A stretch of DNA of 64,000 nt, taken from contig CBDATE010000028.1 of the NCBI GenBank assembly GCA_965199815.1, positions 372,001 to 436,000 on the forward strand. The letters are read 5' to 3'. This stretch comes from Azotimanducus sp965199815. GTDB lineage: Bacteria; Pseudomonadota; Gammaproteobacteria; Pseudomonadales; Azotimanducaceae. A program made the translations under genes and the position numbers. A model generated the notes under the pieces. That model did no database searches. It saw nothing but the letters and a program-made list of their open reading frames with translations, and was not told the origin of the DNA. Of the stretch, positions 18,420 through 27,500 are shown in pieces (position 1 is the first letter of the stretch; each line of letters opens with the position of its first letter).

Positions 18420-18715
18420 GCGCTCAACCCCTTCATCGGCGTAACGCTCCCGTTTTCTGTACGGGCAATGTCCTCGTCAATCTCATCAAGGGGTCGAGGT
18501 GGCTTGTACACATGAAAGTATCGCTTGCTCGGGGTTGGAACCTCGAGGCCGCCATGTCTGGCCGCATCCGCGTCCTTGCGTTCCTTCGGCTTCACGAGAT
18601 TCCTGAAGGCGGTCTGCTCGTCGAGCCTGGCGATGCGCTCCGGCGTGGTCTCGAAATTCATCCACAGGGCCGCTCAATGGCCACTTTGAGGAGGCCGAAC
18701 CCCCGGGTTTCGGCC
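18416..18715 (-). pseudogene. C-terminal remnant of hsdM (type I N6-adenine methylase)
   Basis: Two overlapping frames join to resemble the tail of a type I restriction methylase: ETRGFGLLKVAIERP in one frame, then MNFETTPERIARLDEQTAFR in the next (-1) frame, and finally KRYFHVYKPPRPLDEIDEDI and MKGLSA. The shift falls in GGCCC at about 18664-18668. Comparison with the usual tail suggests an internal deletion between KDADAARHGG and LEVPTPSKRY. All catalytic motifs (SAM-binding and NPPF) are missing. The stop codon still overlaps the rhuM start. Confidence 0.7.
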
Positions 18716-18836
18716 TCGCCTTCGAGCATGATTTCGGTGGTTTCGCCGTCCTGATAATTGCCTGAATTCAACCCTGAAGTGCTTGTGCTCAGCGAGATGG
18801 GGATTTGGCCAGAATTGAAAGCTGCTTGCAAGGCCT

Positions 18837-18885
18837 CGAAGATTTTGTAGCCGAGGCACTTGCGAGGTTTGTTGTTGATTTTGGA
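18837..18885 (-). mobile_element. Possible fragment of an IS30-type transposase C-terminus
   Basis: The peptide SKINNKPRKCLGYKIFE resembles the conserved end of IS30-family transposases (NN-x-PRK-x-LG-x-x-TP). Only about 16 residues are recognisable and the sequence on either side is not, so this is a weak call. If right, an IS30 element took part in shaping the hsdM/rhuM remnant. Confidence 0.3.
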
Positions 18886-18925
18886 GCGGGTGTGACGCAC
18901 CTGTTCGGCCTGCGCTTCGTTATGG

Positions 18926-19092
18926 AAGGCCCTGTTCATCCGAGCGCCGTTGCGAGCAGCGCGAGCAGTCGGCTCCAGGCGCGTTCGGCCTGCACTTCGT
19001 TATAAACGGAAGAATCCGGCGGGCACCAGCCGTGCAGAGCCCCCTCGTACACTTCGATTTCTGCCGGAAGCTCGGCAGCCGCGAAAGTTGCG
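18926..19092 (-). repeat. 3' end of the dienelactone-hydrolase gene, copy B (within the intact gene)
   Basis: This is the native copy of the repeat described for 17113-17270. It carries an extra 9 bp that add residues to the end of the protein (LLALLATALG versus LLATALG). Just outside it, at 18903-18922, a short second match to the CGGCCTGC-x-CTTCGTTAT motif of the repeat suggests a further partial duplication at the junction. Confidence 0.9.
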
Positions 19093-19814
19093 CGCAGCAC
19101 TTCCTTTGCTTGCGGGTCGGCCTTGTCATCGTTCTCGGCTATGGCGAACAGGAAGTGCGCGTCCATTTCCTTGACCAGCAGATGCGGGCTGTCGGGCTGC
19201 TCGGTCACGAGTCCGCCGCCGTGGAACGATGCGCCGGCACCGATACGGTCCGAGCGCGCCCATGCGGCGCGCATCGTCATGGGGCCGCCCATGCAATATC
19301 CGGCCGTGCCCATTTTGCGATTCGTATCGACCACCGCCTGCGAATCGAGAAAATCCACAAAGGCGCGCGCATCGGTGATGTGGGTTTCGGCGCTGAGTTG
19401 GCGGTAGAGGGGGAGCACTGTATTTCTGACAGATTCATCCCGAAAGGTCGCGCCTTCGGGTGCCACCGGCGCACGTGCCGAACGGTAGAAGGGGTTGATC
19501 ACGAGCACCGAGTAGCCTGATTCGGCAAGGCGTCGGCCCATCTGCCTGAACGCCGTTCGCAGACCGACAATGTCCGGCCAGATGATCACGCCGGGATGGC
19601 ATCCGGAGGCGGGATGCATCAGATAGCAGTCCGCCACGCCGTCGGGAGTGGTGACTGCAACATCCTGCTCCCGCACATCTCCTGCATTGGCGAGCCGGGG
19701 CAGGAGCGTTGCAATACCGACCCCTGCGGTCAGTACACCGAACTCGCGCCGGGTAAGGGCACTCTCGCTGTTCGGGAAATCGCGGGATTCCGCAAGTGTT
19801 CGCTCGTCGCACAT
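18936..19814 (-). CDS. Dienelactone hydrolase family protein with a Tat-type signal
   Basis: A 292-residue alpha/beta hydrolase. The family triad is visible: nucleophile Cys174 in GYCMGG, Asp229 or Asp230 in ENDDKAD, and His261 in EGALHGW. The N-terminus has a twin-arginine motif (LTRREFGVLTAG, Arg22-Arg23) and a hydrophobic stretch to about residue 42, so it is probably exported folded by Tat. Dienelactone hydrolases open lactone rings in chlorocatechol breakdown, but exported members have varied and mostly unknown substrates. The 3' 167 bp are duplicated at 17113-17270. The first ATG (19814) is used because the Tat motif needs the full N-terminus. Confidence 0.88.
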   Translation of the reverse strand: MCDERTLAESRDFPNSESALTRREFGVLTAGVGIATLLPRLANAGDVREQDVAVTTPDGVADCYLMHPASGCHPGVIIWPDIVGLRTAFRQMGRRLAESGYSVLVINPFYRSARAPVAPEGATFRDESVRNTVLPLYRQLSAETHITDARAFVDFLDSQAVVDTNRKMGTAGYCMGGPMTMRAAWARSDRIGAGASFHGGGLVTEQPDSPHLLVKEMDAHFLFAIAENDDKADPQAKEVLRATFAAAELPAEIEVYEGALHGWCPPDSSVYNEVQAERAWSRLLALLATALG

Positions 19815-19981
19815 GACGCGCTCCTCATGACTGTTGTGATTACCTTGCCCGGCGTGATACTACTGGCAAAGATAGCCTGTGTGTTGCAAAGACAGGATGT
19901 CAGTGCTCATTCCCCGCCCGCAACTTCCTGCCAGTGGGCAGGGTAGGATGGCTACGGAAGGTTGATGAGGTTGATGTCGGC

Positions 19982-20950
19982 ATGACGAGCAATCCCGGAC
20001 CATATACACCCGGTGACCCGGATTGGGCCATTCGGGCTCAGGCGTTTCGGGCGATAGAGCGGTTGGCTCTCGAACAGGGAGGTCGAATTCCCTGGAAGCT
20101 GCTTGAGCGCGGATTCGAATTTCAGGGAGAGCGCGTCTGTTTCGCCAGCAGGGCGCTGGGAATCTTCAAACCAAGGCAGATGAGCGCTGCCTTGAGCGTG
20201 AAGACGGTCGTGCCCAGAGCTGGCCGAAAAATCCGCTACCAGGATCAGGAGATCGACATTGATGTTGATGGAGCGACTGGCTTGCGTTTCTACAACCTTG
20301 CCGACAGCAGTCTCGATTCCGGTGCCAATGAATTCCTCAGGCTGGCATACCAGCGACAGGCTCCACTGGTGTATTTTCTGGGTAGAGGGTCTGCGATCTA
20401 CGAAGCCATCTGGCCGGTTTGGGTAGAGCACTTTTGTGCAGAAGAGAGGCGCGTCAGGCTTGCGGCGGCTGATGTGTCGCGTTCAGGCATCAGCTCGATG
20501 GATGCAGTTTCATTGGGTGAACCCGAAATCAGGGATGCTTCTGATACGCAAGTGCTGAGCACACGCAGAAACCATCAGGCGTGGTTCAGCAGCGTCATCA
20601 AGTCGGCTTACGGATACCGCTGTGCGTTCAGCGGTCTTCCGCTGCGCAATTTGCTGGTTGGCGCACACATAGTGCCACATGCGGAAGGCGGGCCAGCAAC
20701 TGTTACCAACGGCATCTGCATGTCCGCGCTGCACCATAGCGCGTTTGATTCTTTCCTGCTCGGGGTGGACTCCGACTATCAAATACATGTGGCACGACGG
20801 GTGCTCGAAGAACGAGACGGCCCCGTGCTGAAAAGCCTGCAGGGACTCGCAGGCGAACAGCTGCGCTTGCCCATTGACCCGAGAGAGCGCCCCGACCCAG
20901 AGCGGTTGCAACAGCGATTTGACCAATTCAGGCAGGCCGCGGGGATCTGA
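19982..20950 (+). CDS. HNH endonuclease, predicted restriction type
   Basis: A 322-residue protein with a C-terminal HNH nuclease domain: CAFSGLP, AHIVPHAEGG (about 228-237) and NGICMSALHHSAFD (243-256), the layout of COG3440-type predicted restriction endonucleases. The roughly 190-residue N-terminal part (DWAIRAQAFRAIERLALEQG onward) matches the domain often fused to such nucleases, which may read DNA modification; this is inferred. The start at ATG 19982 was chosen over upstream in-frame codons because a GATGAGG lies about 12 nt before it and the domain begins at once. It stands alone, convergent with the MAPEG gene, near the rhuM/hsdM remnant, so it may be a solitary modification-dependent defence gene. 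Confidence 0.82.
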   Translation: MTSNPGPYTPGDPDWAIRAQAFRAIERLALEQGGRIPWKLLERGFEFQGERVCFASRALGIFKPRQMSAALSVKTVVPRAGRKIRYQDQEIDIDVDGATGLRFYNLADSSLDSGANEFLRLAYQRQAPLVYFLGRGSAIYEAIWPVWVEHFCAEERRVRLAAADVSRSGISSMDAVSLGEPEIRDASDTQVLSTRRNHQAWFSSVIKSAYGYRCAFSGLPLRNLLVGAHIVPHAEGGPATVTNGICMSALHHSAFDSFLLGVDSDYQIHVARRVLEERDGPVLKSLQGLAGEQLRLPIDPRERPDPERLQQRFDQFRQAAGI

Positions 20951-20975
20951 TTGCCTCCGTGCGCCGGGGAGCGTT

Positions 20976-21030
20976 CCTGATTTGCGAGCATGATCAAATC
21001 CATGGATGGACTTGATCAGAGTATGCCTAA
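20976..21030. repeat. Decayed copy of the multi-hairpin repeat
   Basis: CTGATTTGCGAGCA followed by TGATCAAATCCA-TGGA-TGGACTTGATCA corresponds to the last arm of hairpin 4 and to hairpin 5 of the complete element at 53176-53320, with a few changes. It lies between the convergent ends of the HNH and MAPEG genes and touches the MAPEG stop codon, where it may act as a terminator for both. Confidence 0.75.
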
Positions 21031-21458
21031 TAGAGCATCAGCAGGAATTGGATGATCAGTGCCAGCATCATCAGCGCCTGCACGACAAAGGTAATGATGG
21101 CACCGAGGCCACGCTTGGCAGCATCCTGCATGTAGGCTCGCGCATAGAGCACCCGGCCAATCAGATAGATAAACCCGAGTACCACCGTTACCCACAGAAA
21201 CTGCTCACCCCGCTGCAGGGCCGTGACCACGATCAGGATCATGTAGCAGGGCAGGAATACCGCCAATTGCTCGACCGAATTGGCCTGCACACGAAACGCT
21301 CGCTCGAATTCGGGGTCGCCTGTTGTTGCCGGCGCTGCAATGCCCCTGATCATGCGCAAGCGACCGACTCTCAATTGAATCCACATGTAGTGGATGATGA
21401 CGCTGAGGAGCATGAGTACGCTCAAGGCGACAAGAGGCTCTGCGAGCAAACGATACAT
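21027..21458 (-). CDS. MAPEG family membrane protein
   Basis: A 143-residue integral membrane protein with about four hydrophobic segments: VALSVLMLLSVIIHYMWIQL, VFLPCYMILIVVTAL, LWVTVVLGFIYLIGRVLYAR and a C-terminal GAIITFVVQALMMLALIIQF. The motif FERAFRVQANSVEQLAVFLP, with RxxxN-x-x-E, and GRVLYARAY are typical of MAPEG (eicosanoid/glutathione metabolism) proteins. Bacterial members may have glutathione transferase or peroxidase activity; the substrate is unknown. The ATG at 21458 has GGAG 7 nt upstream; a longer frame to 21488 is not needed. The following gene on this strand ends 66 bp upstream. Confidence 0.85.
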   Translation of the reverse strand: MYRLLAEPLVALSVLMLLSVIIHYMWIQLRVGRLRMIRGIAAPATTGDPEFERAFRVQANSVEQLAVFLPCYMILIVVTALQRGEQFLWVTVVLGFIYLIGRVLYARAYMQDAAKRGLGAIITFVVQALMMLALIIQFLLMLY

Positions 21459-21524
21459 GGATGCGCTCCGTCGAGAAAACAGGCTCAAAGCCTATCACTG
21501 TCCGGCTCGCCGTGGTGTCTTGTC

Positions 21525-24500
21525 TCAGAAGCGCATATCGAGGTGCATGAGTACCTCGAGCTCGAACGAGGACCTGACATTCAGTGCCCTGGTGCCGAAC
21601 AGGAACCGCCCGTATCCATCGTTCAACGAACGCGACAGCAGCGCCTCCAGCGTCATGCCTGTTACTGGCGACCCAGCGTGGCTGCTTCCCCATCGACCTG
21701 TGAGACCGCTCATACCCGCACCATAGCCGCCCATACCGTATCCCGTCCCAAGGGTCGATGCTGCATGGCCCGGCGCTGCGTACCCGTATGCCCCCGACCC
21801 GGACCAGCTACCACCCAATCCAGTATCCATCGGGGCACTGCCATAGCCGCCGCCCAATGACCCCGTGTGATACGCATCACCCAGACGCGTCCCCGATACC
21901 TGTTGCCTGTACAGACCGACCTCGATATCGAACTCACGTACGAATGGCAGCGCAAGCTCCACGCCCACCCGCTGCTCAATCAGCTCTCCCATGGAGGTCC
22001 ACTCGGCAAACGGGGTCAGCACCCGCTCACCGCCAAGACCCACGCCGTAGCCCACGCGAACTGGCAGCCGCAGTGCAGGTTCGCCCGCCCGCAAGCCGCC
22101 AACCCCCACTGCACCCAAGGATTCCACGCTGTCCCACAGGCTCCCCGTACCCGCCGATGTCTCACCCCACTCCGGCGATGCCGTCAGCATCCAACCGCGA
22201 TTCATCATCCCCGCATCGTAGGTGAGATTCAGGCTGACACCGCGTTCATCCGCTCGCGAGGATTGCAGCGAGGTCATCCACCGACCCCGCAGCCGCACCT
22301 CGATACCAGCATCAGGATTCACGTAGGCGAGGCTCCCGCCTGCTTCCACACCTCCGTCATAGGCGGCATCCCCACCATCAAAACGCAGACCCAACTCGAT
22401 TCTCCCGGAGAGCGGTGACGACAGCGCTCCCATCTGAACCTCCAAGGCAGTGCGCAGCCGCCACGCGCGCGCCGAGGTCGATGGCAGCAGCGCACCGCCC
22501 TCCACCTCGTCCGCATCAACTTCTACCAGAAACGCATCCGAATGCAGCGCCCAACTGCTGTTGCCCACCTCGAGCATATCCTGATGTACACCTGCCGCCA
22601 GCAACCCAAGCTCGATATCCGTCTCCACCACATCGCCCACGCCATCATCAAGGCGCGCCTTGCCAGCGCCATAGCCGAATGCCCCCCAGGTGCCGAGTTT
22701 CGGCCTCGGATGCCAGTGCACATAGGGATAGATACCGGTGGTCTCGGCTCGCAGGGAACCCGACTGCCCATCCGGCATTGACAAGTCCGAACGGCCAACA
22801 TCCCGACTCAACACCAGACCCGCTAACAGATTCTCATCGAACCGCATGTCGAACCCGACCTTGGTCGAGCGCAGGTCGCCGTCTATCTGCCCGCCGTCGC
22901 CCTGCTCCAGGTTGTAGCGCGACAGGCTCCCCTGACCCCAGACCGCCCAGCGTCCTGGCTCGGAGTCCATCGACTGTGCCGGGGTCAGCAGAAACTCGCT
23001 GCCGGACAGCAGGTCCTGCGAACTCGTGCCCAGTTCATTGCCCAGTCGTGTGTTGCTGTCCGCCATTGGTGCCAGCAGCTGCTGTAACGCCTGCGCGAGC
23101 TCCATCTCCCAGGCGCTGTCTGCACGACACGGTACTGCCTCGGACGAGGGCTCGAGTGGGGTCTCGGGCAGCGAATCTGACGCTTCAGCCCCATCTTCCG
23201 CAAACCCTTGTCGAGATGTCTCGGCACCACAGCCCACCAGGCCGACAACCGGCGGCACAGTCGAAGCATGTCCATTGCCCAGTCGGCTACTGCTATCAAT
23301 ATCGCCACCTATATCGCTACCGATACCGCCACCGATACCGATACCGAGCGCATCACCTACCCCCTCATGCCAACTGATATCACTCGCATCGCCTTGATAC
23401 AAACCTTCCCGAACTCCAGGAATCGCAGCTGACTCGCCCTCACGCCCAAGCCCAAGCGTCTGCGTCAGGGGCGCTCCCCCAACCTGAATCGATGAGAACT
23501 CTCCGCCCACACCCTCCAGCGCCCGCGAACGTACCCCTATTGCCTCCATCAACCCGCTCCCCACCGACCGCGCATAGGCACCAAGTCCAACGCGCGCACC
23601 TGCCTCACGCGACAGACTGTCAATCTCGCCAATCATCACGCTCGCCGTCGCATCCACGAGTGTCGCATGTATCTCGCCATGCTCCGATAGCCCGAGTGTC
23701 AGCGTCAACCGCTCTTCTCCCTCATCCTGAATCCCCGCCTCCTGCAATGCCGACACCGCAAACTCTGCCTCCCACTCTCCCGATGCCACGGTCACAAAAG
23801 CCGGCATACCCGCCACATCGCTTGCATCCGCCGTCGAACCCGGATGCACAAACACCCCCACCGGCAATTCCGATTCCAACTCCCCGCCCGACAGCGATAC
23901 ACGGAACACGGCGCTGTCCCCGCCCTCCAGAATCCGGTTCGTCGAGACACCCAGCGAGATGCTCAAGGCATCGCTCGCGGCAATCCGGTACGTGCGCTCG
24001 GCCTCACCCAGCGACACCTTGCGGCGCGCATTACTCGAACTCACCTCCAGCAGCGACACCGTCAGCGTCTCTTCCGGTTCCGACAGCGCGTCATCCAGCA
24101 CCTCGATACGAAGCGTCTCGCTGGACTCTCCGGCAACGAACACCAGCTCATCCGCAACCACGCGGTAATCCGCAGCTGTCGCCGTATCCCCGTCGGCTCC
24201 GACAGCGAAGCGCACCCGAATCTGCTCCCCCCGCCCGAGCCTCGAGGACAGCAGTACCGGCACGAGCAGGTCTGTTCCCTCTTCCCCTGTCTCTGCCACG
24301 CCCAGCGACACCGACAAGGCCGACAGGGGTCGCGTCCCAATCAGGGGCCGCCCGTCATCATCGTCCACCTGCACCCTCAGGGTACTCGTCACGGCATCGT
24401 AGTCGCCGCCCGATGCCGTGTGCGTCAGCGTGGTTGTGTCGTCCGTCGTATCGTCATCCTCGGCTGCCGTCACCGTCACTGTCTGGGGCTGGTTCCAGGT

Positions 24501-27500
24501 CGTTATGGTGAAGGTCAGTGAAGTCGGGGATGCTGATACATCGCCCAAGGCTCCATCAGGTGCGGGGCCCACGGTCACCGTCACATCTCCCGTCGGCTGC
24601 GTGTTCAGTACCACCGTGTAAGTGCCCGTCAAACCTTCAATCACCCTCAAGGAGGTTGGGGATACCGTCACCCCGCGTGTGTCGTTCTCGATAATCGTCA
24701 CCTCCACCGATGCCGCGCTCTCGGAGGCATAGTCCGCACCAGTCACCATGTGCGTCAGTGTCACCGCATCGTCCGCCAATGCGTCGATGTCCTCGGCTGC
24801 CGTCACCGTCACTGTCTGGGGCTGGTTCCAGGTCGTTATGGTGAAGGTCAGTGAAGTCGGGGATGCTGATACATCGCCCAAGGCTCCATCAGGTGCGGGG
24901 CCCACGGTCACCGTCACATCTCCCGTCGGCTGCGTGTTCAGCACCACCGTGTAAGTGCCCGTCAAACCTTCAATCACCCTCAAGGAGGTGGGCGATACCG
25001 TCACCCCGCGTACATCCTTCTCGGTAATCGTCACTATCACCGATGCCGCGCTCTCGGACGCATAGTCCGCACCAGTCACCCTGTGCGTCAGCGTCACTGC
25101 ATCGTCCGTAATCGCATCGTCGTCCTCGGCTGCCGTCACCGTCACTGCTTGCGCCGTACTCCAGTTGTCCGTTGTGAAGGTCAGGGTGCTCGGGGACACC
25201 GATACATCGCCCGATGCTCCACCTACGGTCACCGTCACATCTCCCGTCGGCTGCGTGTTCAGTACCACCGTGTAGGTGCCCGTCAAACCTTCAATCACCC
25301 TCAAGGAGGTTGGGGATACCGTCACCCCGCGTGTGTCGTTCTCGGTGATGGTCACTGTCACCGATGCTGCGCTCTCGGACGCATAGTCCGCACCGCTTAC
25401 CCTGTGCGTCAGCGTCACTGCATCGTCCGTAAGCGCATCGTCGTCCTCGGCTGCTGTCACCGTCACCGCTTGCACCGTACTCCAGTTGTCCGTCGTGAAG
25501 GTCAGGGTGCTCGGGGACACCGATACGTCGCCCGATGCGGGCCCCACGGTCACCGTCACATCTCCCGTTGGTTGCGTGTTCAGTACCACCGTATAGGTGC
25601 CCGTTGAACCCTCCGCTACCGTCAGGGAGGTTGGGGATACCGTCACCCCGCGTGTGTCGTTCTCGATAATCGTCACCTCCACCGATGCCGCGCTCTCGGA
25701 GGCGTAGTCCGCACCGCCCACCCTGTGCGTCAGCGTCACCGTATCGTCCGCCAATGCGTCGATGTCCTCAGCCGCCGTTACCGTCACCGTCTGGGCTGTG
25801 TTCCAGGTCGATGAAGTGAAGGTCAGCGAGGTCGTGGACACTGACACATCGCCCGAGACTCCACCCACGGTCACTGTCACATCCCCCGTCGGCTGGGTAT
25901 TCAGTACCACCGTATAAGTGCCCGTCGAACCCTCCGTCACCGTCAAGGAGGTGGGCGATACCGTCACCCCGCGCGTGTCGTTCTCGATAATCGTCACCTC
26001 CACCGATGCCGCGCTCTCGGAGGCGTAGTCCGCACCGCTTACCCTGTGCGTCAGTGTCACCATGTCGTCCGTCGCATCGTCATCTTGCGCTGCCGTCACC
26101 GTCACCGTCTGGGGTTGGTTCCAGTTCGTCGAAGTGAAGGTCAGCGATGTCGTGGACACTGACACATCGCCCGAGGCTCCACCTACGGCCACGGTCACAT
26201 CTCCCGTCGGCTGCGTGTTCAGTACCACCGTGTAGGTGCCCGTCGAACCCTCCGCTACCGTCAGGGAGGTGGGCGATACCGTCACCCCGCGTGTGTCGTT
26301 CTCGGTGATGGTCACTGTCACCGATGCCGCGCTCTCGGACGCATAGTCCGCACCGCTCACCCTGTGCGTCAGTGTCACCGTGTCGTCCGTAAGCGCATCG
26401 TCGTCCTCGGCTGCCGTCACCGTCACCGTCTGAGGTTGATTCCAGTTTGTCGAAGTGAAGACCAGCGAGCTCCGAGACATCGATACATCGCCCGAGACTC
26501 CACCCACGGTCACTGTCACATCTCCCGTCGGCTGGGTGTTCAGTACCACCGTATAAGTGCCCGTCGAACCCTCCGCTACCGTCAGGGAGGTGGGCGATAC
26601 CGTCACCCCGCGTGTGTCGTTCTCGGTGATGGTCACTGTCACCGATGCTGCGCTCTCGGACGCATAGTCTGCACCGCTCACCCTGTGCGTCAGTGTCACC
26701 GTATCGTCCGTAAGCGCATCGTCGTCCTCGGCAACGCTCACCGTCACCGTCTGGGGCTGATTCCAAGTCATCGAGGTGAAGACCAGTGCGGCCCGAGACA
26801 CTGACACATCTCCCGATGCGTGACCTACCGCCACCGTCACATCCCCCGTCGGCTGCGTGTTCAGTACCACCGTATAAGTCCCGGTCGAACCCTCCGCTAC
26901 CGTCAGGGAGGTTGGCGATACCGTCACCCCGCGTGTGTCGTCATCATCCACCGTCACCGTCACACTCCCGCTCGCAGGCTCGTAGCCACCGCCCACCGCC
27001 GTGTGGCTCAGCGTAACCGTGTCATCCTCTACGTCGTTGTCCTGGGCAGCACCCACCGTCACCGCCTGCGCCGTACTCCAGTTGTCCGTCGTGAAGGTCA
27101 GGGTGCCCGGGGATACCGATACATCGCCCGAGGCTCCACCCACAGTCACCGTTACATCTCCCGTCGGTAAGGTGGTCAGCTTCACTGTGTAGGTGTTCGA
27201 CCCACCCTCAGGCACCACCAGGCTCATCGCCGAGAACTCCAGTCCAACCGGCGTACCGACCGCACTCACATTCGTGCCCTTCTGTACGCCGGTGTTCGCC
27301 GCATTGCGCGTATCAACACGCACCACGTAGGTCGTGCCGTTGCTCAGGTCGGGGATGTCGAACGAGGTGCCCTCCACTTCGTTGATGGCCGACAAGAGAG
27401 TGCCCGGCCCCTGCACACGCCAGCGTACGCTGTAGCCGTTCGGAGCCACACTCGCCGCCGTCCAACTCACACTCAGCGAGCCATCTCCCGGCCTCACTCG

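Noticed and set aside
21713..24521. Several Pro/Arg/His-rich plus-strand frames opposite the adhesin C-terminus
   Set aside because: They are out-of-frame antisense translations of GC-rich barrel and linker codons, without supported starts or domains.
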